This document shows positions 23,150 to 31,680 of a stretch of 64,000 nt of DNA, piece by piece. The stretch comes from Caenimonas sp. SL110 (GTDB lineage Bacteria > Pseudomonadota > Gammaproteobacteria > Burkholderiales > Burkholderiaceae_C). Each line of letters begins with the position of its first letter. Positions within the stretch are counted from its first letter, which is position 1. The position numbers were made by a program, and so were the translations under genes. The notes beneath the pieces were generated by a model. The model was given only the letters and a program-made list of their open reading frames with translations, searched no databases and was not told the DNA's origin. The stretch spans positions 1 through 64,000 of the forward strand of contig NZ_JANU01000003.1 in assembly GCF_001044395.1 (NCBI RefSeq). The letters run 5' to 3'.

Positions 23150-25549
23150 TCAATTGCGCACCGGCTTGCCCGTCGACAGCATCCCCATGATCCGCTCCTG
23201 CGTCTTCTCGCTGACGAGCAGCGCGCAGAACGCCTGGCGCTCCAGCGTCATGAGGTATTCCTCGGTCACCAACGTGCCGGTATCCACATCACCGCCGGTG
23301 ACCACATTTGCAATCAGCGAAGCGATATGGAAATCGTGCGCGCTGATGAAACCACCATCGCGCATGTTCACCAGCTGGCCCTGTATCGTCGCCTTGCCGC
23401 TGCGCCCGGCCACCGGGAACTGGCGCTTGAGCGGCGCGCGATAGCCGCCCGCAAACATCGCCTTGGCCTCATTGATCGCCACGAACAGCAACTCGTCCTT
23501 GTTGGGCACGATGATGTCGCTGTCCAACAGGTAGCCCAGCTCGCGCGACTCGATCGCGCTGGTGCCGACCTTGGCCATCGCAGCTGCGGTGAAGCCTTCG
23601 GTCAGGAACGGCAGCAGGTCCTTGTGGGTGGAAAGCGCCTGCATCTCGGCCGCGCGGCGGGCGATGTAGGTAAGACCACCCGCGCCAGGCACCAGACCCA
23701 CGCCGACTTCAACCAGCCCGATATAGCTTTCCATCGCCGCCACACGGCGCGAGCAATGCACCGCGATTTCGCAGCCGCCGCCCAGCGCCATGCCGCGAAT
23801 CGCTGCGATGACCGGCACGTTCGCATAACGCAAGCGCAGCATCGTGTGTTGCAGGTGTCCTTCGGCCTCATCGATCGCGCTGATACCGACGGCCACGAAC
23901 GCGGGCAGCATCGCCTGCAGGTCCGCGCCCACCGAGAACGGCTCGTCGCCCGACCAGATGACGATGCCCTGGTAATCCTTCTCGGCCATCTCGACCGCCA
24001 TCTGCAGCCCCTCGGCCACTTCGGGGCTGATGGCGTGCATCTTGGTCTTGATGCTGGCGATCAACACCTCGTCATCGAGCGTCCACAAGCGGATCGCATC
24101 ATCTTCATGCAGCGTCTTGCCTGCGCTTGTGTAGCTCGGTGCGTTGCTTCCCAGAACTGCCTCGGGAAAGTGCTGGCGCGAATACACCGGCAGCACACGG
24201 CGCGGCTCGAACTGACCCGTCGTCGGGTTCCACGAGCCTTGTGGCGTGTGCACACCACCTGCCTCTGCGACCGGACCCTTGAATACCCACTCGGGCAGCG
24301 GCGCATTCGACAGCGTCTTGCCCGCTGCGATGTCTTCGTTGATCCACTGGGCGACCTGCAACCAGCCGGCGTCTTGCCAAAGCTCGAAGGGCCCCTGGCT
24401 CATGCCGAAGCCCCATCGCATCGCAAAGTCCACATCGCGTGCGGTCTCGGCGATGGACGCGAGGTGCACGGCTGCGTAATGAAAGCTGTTGCGCAGGATC
24501 GCCCAGAGGAATTGGCCCTGCGCGCCTTCGGCGTTGCGCAGCAGCCTGAGCCTTTCGCCCGCGGGCTTTTTGAGCATGCGGCCATAGACCTCGTCGGCCT
24601 TCTCGCCGCCTGCCACGTACTCCCTGGACTCCAGGTCGAAACGCATCACATCGCGCCCGACCTTCTTGTAGAAACCGGCCTTGCTCTTTTGGCCGAGATT
24701 GCCCATCTCCAGCAGCGTCTTGAGAACTTCCGGCGTCGCAAAGCTCGGATAGAAAGGATCGCTCTTTTCGTCGAGGTTGTCCTGCAGGGTCTTCACGACG
24801 TGCGCCATCGTGTCCAGGCCCACCACGTCGGCCGTGCGGAAGGTGCCGCTCGATGCGCGACCCAGCTTCTTGCCGGTGAGGTCATCGACCACGTCGTAGG
24901 TCAGGCCGAATTTTTCGACTTCCTTCATCGTGGCCAACATGCCCGCGATGCCGATCCGGTTGGCGATGAAGTTGGGGGAATCTTTCGCACGAACCACGCC
25001 CTTGCCCAGGCCACTCGTGACGAAAGTTTCCAGGTCGTCCAGGATCTGCGGATTGGTCGTCGGTGTGTTGATCAGTTCGACCAGGTACATGTACCGGGGC
25101 GGATTGAAGAAGTGAATGCCGCAAAAGCGCGGCTTGATTTCTTCGGGCAGCGCTTCGGACAGCTTCGTGATCGACAGCCCCGAGGTGTTCGACGCGACGA
25201 TGGCGTGCGGCGCGATGAAGGGGGCAATCTTTTTGTAGAGATCGAGCTTCCAGTCCATGCGCTCGGCGATGGCCTCGATGATGAGGTCGCAGTCGCGCAG
25301 CTGCTCCATGTGCTCTTCGTAGTTGGCCTGCATGATGAGCGCTGCGTCTTCGGCAACGCCCAGCGGTGAGGGCTTGAGTTTCTTCAGGCTTTCTACGGCT
25401 TTGGTGACGATGCCGTTTTTCGGGCCCTCTTTGGCTGGAAGGTCGAACAGAACTACGGGCACCTTGACGTTGACGAGATGCGCGGCGATCTGCGCACCCA
25501 TCACACCTGCGCCGAGCACGGCGACTTTTTTTACCTGGAAGCGTGACAT
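23150..25549 (-). CDS. 3-hydroxyacyl-CoA dehydrogenase/enoyl-CoA hydratase fusion
   Basis: A 799-residue bifunctional beta-oxidation enzyme. The NAD-binding dehydrogenase domain comes first (VAVLGAGVMGAQIA at the start, GIHFFNPPRYMYLVE), followed by C-terminal dehydrogenase domains. A crotonase domain lies in the last third with both hydratase Glu residues, in GGGCEIAVHC and LVEVGVGLVPGAGG. This order is the reverse of E. coli FadB and typical of many betaproteobacteria. The ATG at 25549 (MSRFQVKKV) is chosen over one at 25615 because the Rossmann strand starts there. It would convert trans-2-enoyl-CoA to 3-ketoacyl-CoA for the thiolase. Confidence 0.92.
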   Translation of the reverse strand: MSRFQVKKVAVLGAGVMGAQIAAHLVNVKVPVVLFDLPAKEGPKNGIVTKAVESLKKLKPSPLGVAEDAALIMQANYEEHMEQLRDCDLIIEAIAERMDWKLDLYKKIAPFIAPHAIVASNTSGLSITKLSEALPEEIKPRFCGIHFFNPPRYMYLVELINTPTTNPQILDDLETFVTSGLGKGVVRAKDSPNFIANRIGIAGMLATMKEVEKFGLTYDVVDDLTGKKLGRASSGTFRTADVVGLDTMAHVVKTLQDNLDEKSDPFYPSFATPEVLKTLLEMGNLGQKSKAGFYKKVGRDVMRFDLESREYVAGGEKADEVYGRMLKKPAGERLRLLRNAEGAQGQFLWAILRNSFHYAAVHLASIAETARDVDFAMRWGFGMSQGPFELWQDAGWLQVAQWINEDIAAGKTLSNAPLPEWVFKGPVAEAGGVHTPQGSWNPTTGQFEPRRVLPVYSRQHFPEAVLGSNAPSYTSAGKTLHEDDAIRLWTLDDEVLIASIKTKMHAISPEVAEGLQMAVEMAEKDYQGIVIWSGDEPFSVGADLQAMLPAFVAVGISAIDEAEGHLQHTMLRLRYANVPVIAAIRGMALGGGCEIAVHCSRRVAAMESYIGLVEVGVGLVPGAGGLTYIARRAAEMQALSTHKDLLPFLTEGFTAAAMAKVGTSAIESRELGYLLDSDIIVPNKDELLFVAINEAKAMFAGGYRAPLKRQFPVAGRSGKATIQGQLVNMRDGGFISAHDFHIASLIANVVTGGDVDTGTLVTEEYLMTLERQAFCALLVSEKTQERIMGMLSTGKPVRN

Positions 25550-25636
25550 GGTCGGTTGCCTTTCACTGGTCGAGACCGGCTCTGCGTGAGCCCGGTCCTG
25601 GTGGTCTTTGTACATTCTCTGTCCTCTTGTCTTATC

Positions 25637-25727
25637 CCCTCTCCCGCCTGCGGGAGAGGGTTAGGGTGAGGGCGTGGGCCGTTTCAACGCACCCTCACCC
25701 CCGCCCTCTCCCGCCCGCGGGAGAGGG
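25637..25727. repeat. Inverted doublet of family B palindromes
   Basis: A forward copy at 25637-25672 and a reverse copy at 25692-25727 have their GGGTGAGGG tails facing each other across about 20 bp. This resembles a BIME-like pair and fills the gap between the DUF2147 stop and the hydroxyacyl-CoA dehydrogenase gene. Confidence 0.92.
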
Positions 25728-25736
25728 AGTCAGTCA

Positions 25737-26177
25737 TCAATTCACGCGCACCCACGTCTGCGTCCGCCCAAACGGCCCGATCGAGCCGCGAACTTCCAGC
25801 CGCTTGCCGCCTTCGATCGGTGTGAGGCGCAGCCTGTATTCGCGGCCGTTCTCGGGGTCGAGGATCTTGCCGTCTTCCCACACGTCCTTTCCCTCGGCCT
25901 TCTTGGCACCGCGAATGATTTCAAGACCGTCGATCGGTTGCTCCTTTCGATCGTCCTTGCACTCGGTGCAGGTGGCGCCAGGCTTCGCGTCTTTGGACAG
26001 GCGCCGCACGATCTTTCCGCTGATGACACCGGCGTCTTCGACGATGCGCAGCTCGGCTTTCGCTTCACCCGTCTTGTCATCGATGTTGCGCCACAGGCCC
26101 ACGGGGGAGACCTGCGCGAATGCGCTCGTCACCGCCATTAACACAGCGGTTGTCATTGCATAGCGAACGGCTGTCAT
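25737..26177 (-). CDS. DUF2147 secreted protein
   Basis: About 146 residues. A start at 26177 gives MTAVRYAMTTAVLMAVTSAFAQ, a plausible signal peptide with a basic residue; the ATG at 26156 would give a shorter peptide without one. The mature part runs from VSPVGLWRNIDDKTGEAKA and includes the DUF2147 pattern GKIVRRL, CTECK with two Cys, and GREYRLRL. The 26177 start codon lies in the terminal GCAATGACAG of a family A repeat. The protein is likely periplasmic. Function unknown, though it sits inside the beta-oxidation set. Confidence 0.82.
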   Translation of the reverse strand: MTAVRYAMTTAVLMAVTSAFAQVSPVGLWRNIDDKTGEAKAELRIVEDAGVISGKIVRRLSKDAKPGATCTECKDDRKEQPIDGLEIIRGAKKAEGKDVWEDGKILDPENGREYRLRLTPIEGGKRLEVRGSIGPFGRTQTWVRVN

Positions 26178-26258
26178 TGCGGGCTTGACCCGCAATCCAT
26201 GTTCGATCAAGCGCAGTCTCCGCTTCGCGGTGGATGCCGGATCAAGTCCGGCATGACA
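26171..26258. repeat. Family A two-hairpin repeat
   Basis: A full reverse-oriented copy (CTGTCATTGCGGGC..CCGCAATCC, then GGATGCCGG..CCGGCATGACA). Its left end contains the probable start codon of the DUF2147 gene. Confidence 0.88.
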
Positions 26259-26263
26259 TCCAC

Positions 26264-26305
26264 TAATTGGGGTCAGATTCCAATTAATCGGATTCCAATT
26301 AATCG
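26264..26305. repeat. Family C hairpin plus tandem 15-bp repeat
   Basis: TAATTGG (26264-26270) and CCAATTA (26280-26286) form a 7-bp stem around GGTCAGATT. GATTCCAATTAATCG is then repeated exactly in tandem (26276-26290 and 26291-26305). I have the impression that GGGGTCAGA-type hairpins occur near REP-associated transposases elsewhere, but none is in this window. Confidence 0.8.
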
Positions 26306-26338
26306 ACGCATCAGATCCGATGTGACAGCTTGCGACGC

Positions 26339-28135
26339 TCATGCCAGCGCGAGATCCGTATCCATCAACACCTTGCTGCCCGAACGGGCCGTGCGCATCA
26401 GCGTCGCGGTTTCCGGGAACAGCTTGGCAAAGTAGAAGCGAGCTGTCTGCAGCTTCGCCTGATAGAACGGATCGGTGTTGCCCGCTGCGATTTCGCGCAG
26501 CGCAACCTGCGCCATGCGGGCCCAGAAGTAGCCGTGCACCAGATGCCCCGCAACCCGCAAGTAATCCACAGCGGCAGCGCCAACCTCATCCGGATTCTGG
26601 AAGCCCTTGAAGCCGAGCTCGGTAGTGAACTTGGTCATCTGGTCGCCCAGCATCGCGATCGGGTTGATGAACTCGGCCATCTTCTCGTTCACGCCCTCTT
26701 CTTCGACCAGTTGCCCCACCAGCTTGCCGAACTTTTTAAGCGTCGCGCCGTTGTTGCCCAGGACCTTGCGGCCCAGCAGGTCCAGCGACTGGATCGTGTT
26801 GGTGCCTTCATAGATCATGTTGATGCGGTTGTCGCGCACGAACTGCTCCATGCCCCATTCCTTGATGAAGCCGTGGCCGCCGAACACCTGCATGCACGCG
26901 TTGGTCGCGATGTGGCCGTTGTCGGTGCTGAAGGCCTTCACGATGGGCGTGAGCAGTGACAGCATTTCGTCGCTGTCCTTGCGCACCTTCTCGTCAGGGT
27001 GGTAGTGCGCCTTGTCCAGCAGCACTGCGCAATAAATCGCCAGCGCGCGGCCGCCTTCTGCATAGGCCTTGGCCGTGAGCAGCATCTTGCGCACGTCAGG
27101 GTGCACGATGATCGGATCGGCCGGCTTGTCCTTGGCTTTGACACCGGAGAGCGATCGCATCTGGATGCGGTCCTTGGCGTAGGCCAACGCGTTTTGATAC
27201 GCGACTTCGGTCAGGCCCAGGGACTGGTTGCCAACGCCCAGGCGCGCCGCATTCATCATCACGAACATCGCCTGCATGCCCTTGTTGGGCTGGCCGACCA
27301 TGTAGCCGCGCGCGCCGTCGATCACGATCTGCGCGGTGGCGTTGCCGTGAATGCCCATCTTGTGTTCGAGGCCGCCGCAATGGATCGCGTTGCGCGCGCC
27401 GAGCGTGCCGTCTTTTTCGACGATGAACTTGGGCACGATGAACAGGCTCACGCCCTTGATGCCGGGAGGCGCGTCGACCAGTCGCGCAAGCACCAGGTGA
27501 ATGATGTTCGACGTCATGTCGTGTTCACCCGCGCTGATGAAAATCTTGTTGCCGGTAATCAGGTAGCTGCCGTCGGCTTGCGGTTCGGCCTTGGTGCGCA
27601 TGAGGCCCAGGTCGGTGCCGCAATGCGCTTCGGTCAGGCACATCGTGCCGGTCCATTCGCCGCTCGTCATCTTTGGCAGGTAAGTCTGCTTCTGCTCGTC
27701 GGTGCCGTGGGTGCTGAGCGCCGCATACGCGCCGTGCGTGAGGCCGGGGTACATCGTCCAGGCCTGGTTGGCGCTGTTGAGCATTTCGTAGAAGCACTGG
27801 TTGACCACCAGTGGGAGGCCCTGGCCGCCATAGGCTGGATCACAGCTCAATGCAGGCCATCCACCCTCGACGTACTTGTGATACGCCTCCTTGAAACCCC
27901 GGGGCGTGGTGACCTCATGGGTTTCCTTGTTCAATGTGCAGCCTTCTTCATCGCCCGACATGTTGAGCGGGAAGGTCACTTCGCTGGCGAACTTGCCGGC
28001 TTCTTCGAGCACGGCGTCGATGGTTTCGGCATCGGCTTCGGCGTACTTCGGGATGGCCTGGAAGTCGGCGCTGACGTTCAGGACTTCGTGCATCACGAAT
28101 TGCATGTCGCGCAGCGGTGGGGTGTAGGTAGGCAT
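26339..28135 (-). CDS. Acyl-CoA dehydrogenase, long form (DmdC-like)
   Basis: A 598-residue acyl-CoA dehydrogenase of the long subfamily with extra N-terminal (about 1-40) and C-terminal (about 465-598) segments. FAD-site motifs are CLTEAHCGTDLG and ITGNKIFISAGEHD. The catalytic Glu is present in MIYEGTNTIQ. The family includes 3-methylmercaptopropionyl-CoA dehydrogenases and fatty acyl-CoA enzymes; a fatty acyl-CoA role fits the surrounding genes. It follows the TetR gene by six bases and is the first enzyme of the set. Confidence 0.9.
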   Translation of the reverse strand: MPTYTPPLRDMQFVMHEVLNVSADFQAIPKYAEADAETIDAVLEEAGKFASEVTFPLNMSGDEEGCTLNKETHEVTTPRGFKEAYHKYVEGGWPALSCDPAYGGQGLPLVVNQCFYEMLNSANQAWTMYPGLTHGAYAALSTHGTDEQKQTYLPKMTSGEWTGTMCLTEAHCGTDLGLMRTKAEPQADGSYLITGNKIFISAGEHDMTSNIIHLVLARLVDAPPGIKGVSLFIVPKFIVEKDGTLGARNAIHCGGLEHKMGIHGNATAQIVIDGARGYMVGQPNKGMQAMFVMMNAARLGVGNQSLGLTEVAYQNALAYAKDRIQMRSLSGVKAKDKPADPIIVHPDVRKMLLTAKAYAEGGRALAIYCAVLLDKAHYHPDEKVRKDSDEMLSLLTPIVKAFSTDNGHIATNACMQVFGGHGFIKEWGMEQFVRDNRINMIYEGTNTIQSLDLLGRKVLGNNGATLKKFGKLVGQLVEEEGVNEKMAEFINPIAMLGDQMTKFTTELGFKGFQNPDEVGAAAVDYLRVAGHLVHGYFWARMAQVALREIAAGNTDPFYQAKLQTARFYFAKLFPETATLMRTARSGSKVLMDTDLALA

Positions 28136-28141
28136 GGGGGG

Positions 28142-28840
28142 TTACTCCTTGATTCTTGATTTCAACGGTGTGGGATGGCTTGCCGGCAGCGAGTCTTGCG
28201 CGCCGTACAGCCTCAGGATGTTGTCGAACCCGGCGTTCGCCCTGTCGAGCGAGCCGGGGTTTTTCAGAAAGCGCGCTTCGTAATGAAGCCCGAGGATCAG
28301 GCCGTGGATTTCGAACAGCATCTGGTCCGCATCGACATCGGGACGCAGGTGCCCTTCTTCCTTTGCGGAGATGACGGCCCGGTGCATGGCCGCGAGCCAG
28401 GTCTTGACCGAGCCGACCAGCGCGTCGCGCACCGGCCCGGTCCGGTCGTCGAACTCGACCGCGCCGCTGATGTAGATGCAGCCCGAGTCGATTTCGATGG
28501 AGGTGCGCTTCATCCAGTTGGCAAACAGGGCGCGCAAGCGTGGCAGGCCGCGCGCTTCCTGCATGGCCGGATAGAAAACTTCTTCTTCAAAGCGTGCGTG
28601 GTATTCGCGCACCACCGAGATCTGCAGTTCTTCGCGCGAGCCGAAGTGGGCAAAGACGCCCGACTTGCTCATCTGCGTGACTTCGGCCAGCGCGCCTATC
28701 GAAAGCCCTTCCAGGCCGATCTGGGTGGCCAGGCCCAGCGCTGCATCGACGATGGCCGCCTTGGTCTGCTGGCCCTTGTGCAGGGCTCGGCCGGGCGTGG
28801 GGCCGCGGCCGGGCTTGAGGGGCAAATCGGAGACGGACAT
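28142..28840 (-). CDS. TetR-family regulator of the beta-oxidation operon
   Basis: A 232-residue TetR protein with helix-turn-helix near residues 28-75 (AIVDAALGLATQIGLEGLSI, MSKSGVFAHFGSREEL). The C-terminal ligand domain includes CIYISGAVEFDDR. It heads the gene set ending at 18406, and a symmetric GAACGGTCGTTC lies about 31 bp upstream of its ATG. It probably represses the set and is released by a long-chain acyl-CoA, as is usual for this neighbourhood. Confidence 0.88.
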   Translation of the reverse strand: MSVSDLPLKPGRGPTPGRALHKGQQTKAAIVDAALGLATQIGLEGLSIGALAEVTQMSKSGVFAHFGSREELQISVVREYHARFEEEVFYPAMQEARGLPRLRALFANWMKRTSIEIDSGCIYISGAVEFDDRTGPVRDALVGSVKTWLAAMHRAVISAKEEGHLRPDVDADQMLFEIHGLILGLHYEARFLKNPGSLDRANAGFDNILRLYGAQDSLPASHPTPLKSRIKE

Positions 28841-28870
28841 GGGTGGTGGGCCTGATGCAAAGGAATAAAA

Positions 28871-28884
28871 CGAACGGTCGTTCT
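28871..28884. promoter_or_regulatory. TetR operator upstream of the beta-oxidation operon
   Basis: CGAACGGTCGTTCT contains a perfect inverted repeat GAACG-GT-CGTTC (28872-28883) in an otherwise AT-rich stretch. ACGAACG/CGTTCGT-like palindromes are typical TetR sites. Position suggests autoregulation and operon control. Confidence 0.7.
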
Positions 28885-28979
28885 ATTTTGCATGAAACCG
28901 TGGAACGCAGGCGTACCAGAGGCGCCTGTTTTAGAGGGTGATTCCTAGGGAAACTGCGGGTTAACCCGCCCCTTCGACG

Positions 28980-29837
28980 CTACCGCTCAGCTACCGGCGA
29001 CTGGATGAGTTCGGGCGTTGCGCGCGCGGAAACCGGCGCCGACAGATGCTTGGGCGCCGCCTTGGGCTTGCCCTTGAACCGCTTGTAGATGTTGTAGAAC
29101 GGCAGGCCCTGTTGCACGAAGTAATTCACCGGGTACGACGGCTCGCCGAACACGGTGGGGATCTTGCCTTCGGGGTAGTACGCGGTGCCGAACAGCCAGT
29201 CCATGAACGAGAAGTCGCGCGAGAAATTCTTGTTGCGCGCTTCCGGATGGTTGGAGTGGTGCCACGAATGGAAGGTCGGGTTGGAGAAGATGTAACCCGT
29301 AAAGCGTGGCGGCTTGATGTTGCCGTGGACGTACCGGTCCGAGAAACCCTGGAACACCGACATGGCCATCAGCGCCTCGCCGCGCACACCCAGGTAGGCG
29401 GCGACCAGCACGTAGGGAATTGCGAACAGGCACGCATCCAGCACGTGAAAGCGCGAGGTCATGAGCGAGTAGTAGGTGCTGGAGCTGTGGTGGACGCGGT
29501 GGAATTCCCACAGGAGCGGGTACTTGTGCGTGGCGCGGTGCACCGCGTAGAAGGTCGATTCGCTGACGACGATGAGCACCAGGAAGTTGAACCAGATGCT
29601 CTTGCTGGCCATGACGCCTGCAAACGGGAGCGCCTTGAGGTAGGGGGTGAGCAGCAGTGCTGCCGCGCCGATGATGAACGAGCGGATCCACGGGTCGTAC
29701 ATGTGGATCAGGTCGTAACCCCAGCCGCGATTGAGCATCTTGCCCGGCCGGGCGGGGAACAGGCGTTCGAGCACGATGACCAGCACCAGCCAGCCGAACA
29801 TGTTCCATTTGTCGAGGTACCAGACCCAGTCTTGCAT
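28980..29837 (-). CDS. Sterol desaturase/fatty acid hydroxylase-family membrane protein
   Basis: A 285-residue integral membrane di-iron protein. The histidine clusters are HRATH, HRVHH and HSWHH, with a further His in FSDRYVHGN, as expected for the superfamily that hydroxylates or desaturates lipids. Hydrophobic helices lie near 12-26, 53-70 and 80-98. The ATG at 29837 gives MQDWVWYLDKW. No close partner genes are present. The substrate (fatty acid, hopanoid or carotenoid) cannot be named. Confidence 0.87.
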   Translation of the reverse strand: MQDWVWYLDKWNMFGWLVLVIVLERLFPARPGKMLNRGWGYDLIHMYDPWIRSFIIGAAALLLTPYLKALPFAGVMASKSIWFNFLVLIVVSESTFYAVHRATHKYPLLWEFHRVHHSSSTYYSLMTSRFHVLDACLFAIPYVLVAAYLGVRGEALMAMSVFQGFSDRYVHGNIKPPRFTGYIFSNPTFHSWHHSNHPEARNKNFSRDFSFMDWLFGTAYYPEGKIPTVFGEPSYPVNYFVQQGLPFYNIYKRFKGKPKAAPKHLSAPVSARATPELIQSPVAER

Positions 29838-29921
29838 CGCGGTTTCCCTGTTGAGGCGCGATTATAAAAGCCGGGGTCTATTTCCGGTTGTCGCGGCGGG
29901 CATGGCCCGGCAGCGGGCGCG

Positions 29922-30017
29922 GCGCTTGATCAACGATGGATTGCGGATCAAGTCCGCAATGACAGCCAAGAGGCTGTCATGCCGGGCTTGACCCGGCATC
30001 CACCGCGAAGCGGAAGC
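29922..30017. repeat. Family A hairpins in swapped order
   Basis: The GATTGCGGATCAAGTCCGCAATGACAG hairpin comes first, followed by TGTCATGCCGGGC..CCGGCATCCACCGCGAAGCGG. This is the junction between two adjacent units rather than the usual within-unit order. It lies between the hydroxylase gene and the FAH hydrolase gene. Confidence 0.8.
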
Positions 30018-30021
30018 GGCC

Positions 30022-30870
30022 TCAGAGCTTGAACGGCACCACCAGTTGCCGCTGTTCGCCCAGCCCCTGGATGCCCAGGGTCATCACGTCGCCCTTCTTG
30101 AGGTACGAAGGCGGCTTCATGCCCAGGCCCACGCCCGGTGGCGTGCCGGTGGTGATGATGTCGCCGGGCATCAGCGTCATGAACTGGCTGACATAGCTCA
30201 CGAGCGTGGCGACGCCAAAAATCATGGTGCGGGTGTTGCCGGTCTGCACGCGTTTGCCGTTGAGGTCCAGCCACATGTCCAGGCGCTGCACGTTGTCGAT
30301 TTCGTCGGGCGTCACGAGCCAGGGGCCGATAGGGCCGAAAGTGTCGCAACCCTTGCCCTTGTCCCACTGCGGACCGCGCTCGAGCTGGTATTCGCGCTCG
30401 CTCACGTCGTTGATGACGCAGTAGCCGGCGACGTGGGCCAGTGCATCCTTCTTGGTGACGTAGCGCGCACGGGTGCCGATGACCACGCCGAGCTCCACTT
30501 CCCAATCGGACTTGACCGAGCCGCGCGGCAGCATCACGTTGTCGTTCGGGCCCTGGATGCAGCTGGTGGCCTTCATGAAGACCACGGGCTCCTTGGGGAT
30601 AGGCACGCCGGATTCTTCGGCGTGGTCTGCGAAGTTCAGGCCGATGGCGACGAACTTGCCCACGCCCGTAACGGGGCAGCCAAAGCGCGGTGTTCCGCGA
30701 ACCAGCGGCAGCTTGGCCGGGTTGGCCTTGCGGATGCGCGCCATGCCAGTGCCGCCGAGTTGCGCGGGGCCGATGTCGGGCACGACACCCGAGAGGTCGC
30801 GCAGCTTGCCGTCTGCGTCGATGAGGCCGGGCTTTTCCTTGCCGGGGTTGCCGTAACGTACGAGTTTCAT
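30022..30870 (-). CDS. Fumarylacetoacetate hydrolase-family protein (probable diketo-sugar-acid hydrolase)
   Basis: A 282-residue FAH-fold hydrolase starting MKLVRYGNPGKEKPGLID. Metal-site segments are GLNFADHAEE, EVELGVVIG and the NDVSEREYQ loop, followed by LMPGDIITTGTPPGVG. Beside two SDRs, a GntR regulator and a TRAP transporter, it best fits the last step of a non-phosphorylating sugar-acid route. There it would split a 2,4-diketo-3-deoxy acid into pyruvate plus a hydroxy acid, as in the L-fuconate or L-rhamnonate pathways. An acylpyruvase role is the alternative. Confidence 0.85.
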   Translation of the reverse strand: MKLVRYGNPGKEKPGLIDADGKLRDLSGVVPDIGPAQLGGTGMARIRKANPAKLPLVRGTPRFGCPVTGVGKFVAIGLNFADHAEESGVPIPKEPVVFMKATSCIQGPNDNVMLPRGSVKSDWEVELGVVIGTRARYVTKKDALAHVAGYCVINDVSEREYQLERGPQWDKGKGCDTFGPIGPWLVTPDEIDNVQRLDMWLDLNGKRVQTGNTRTMIFGVATLVSYVSQFMTLMPGDIITTGTPPGVGLGMKPPSYLKKGDVMTLGIQGLGEQRQLVVPFKL

Positions 30871-30918
30871 TGCATTGCCTTTCGTTGTTCTGGGAAAGCT
30901 TCGATGATGTCAGTAAGG

Positions 30919-31665
30919 TCAGTAAGTGGAGCGCCCGCCCGACAGGTCGAACACCGCACCGGTTGAGAACGAGCATTCTTCGGTGCAGAGCCAGCCGACC
31001 AGCGAGGCGACTTCTTCCGGTGTGCCGAATCGGCCCATCGGAATCTTGGACAGCATGAACGCAATGTGCTGCTCGCTCATCTGGTCGAAGATCGCGGTCT
31101 TCACCGCCGCCGGGGTCACGCAGTTCACCCGCACGCCGGTGTCGGCCAGTTCCTTGCCGAGTGATTTGGTCAACGCCATCACTGCAGCCTTGCTCGCGCT
31201 GTACGCGCTGGCGTTCGGGTTGCCGTCCTTGCCTGCGACCGAGGCGATGTTGACGATGCGGCCATAGCCGGCTTCGCGCATGACCGGCACCACTTCGCGG
31301 CAGCACAGGAACAAGCCGGTGAGGTTCACTTCCATCACCTGGCGCCATTCATCGACCGGGTATTCCCACACCTTGGTGTTCGGGCCGGTGATACCGGCGC
31401 TGTTGACCAGCGCATCGATGCGCGGGCTGTGCGCGAGCGTGGCCTTGACGGCTGCCTGCACCGACTCGTGGCTGGCGACGTTGACCGCGACGGATGATGC
31501 CTTCGCACCCAATGCAGACGCGGCCTTGGCGGCGCCCGCTTCATCGCGATCCCACAAAGTGACGCTGCCGCCCGACGCAATCAGCCGCTGCGCAATCGCG
31601 TAGCCCAGGCCGGTGGCACCGCCGGTGATGACGGCATGGCGACCGTTGAAATCAAGCTGGTTCAT
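30919..31665 (-). CDS. SDR dehydrogenase of the sugar-acid cluster
   Basis: A 248-residue classical SDR with cofactor motif TGGATGLG, NSAG, catalytic Ser in NIASVAG and intact YSASK. The C-terminal GWLCTEECSFSTGAVFDLSGG is typical of 3-ketoacyl-reductase-like sugar dehydrogenases. Starting at the ATG 31665, it lies 15 bp after the second SDR. It probably oxidises the free sugar or a later hydroxy acid. The exact substrate is not readable. Confidence 0.85.
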   Translation of the reverse strand: MNQLDFNGRHAVITGGATGLGYAIAQRLIASGGSVTLWDRDEAGAAKAASALGAKASSVAVNVASHESVQAAVKATLAHSPRIDALVNSAGITGPNTKVWEYPVDEWRQVMEVNLTGLFLCCREVVPVMREAGYGRIVNIASVAGKDGNPNASAYSASKAAVMALTKSLGKELADTGVRVNCVTPAAVKTAIFDQMSEQHIAFMLSKIPMGRFGTPEEVASLVGWLCTEECSFSTGAVFDLSGGRSTY

Positions 31666-31680
31666 GGAGTTGGTTGGTCC

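Noticed and set aside
23016..23153. Upstream extension of the DUF559 protein to a start at 23153
   Set aside because: The extra residues are translations of two family B repeats (TLTPTLSRMRERG, SPLSRERER) and add no conserved sequence; the GTG at 23015 gives the normal family length.
25550..25615. Alternative start of the hydroxyacyl-CoA dehydrogenase at 25615
   Set aside because: The extra 22 residues are polar and unconserved; the Rossmann strand begins right after the ATG at 25549.
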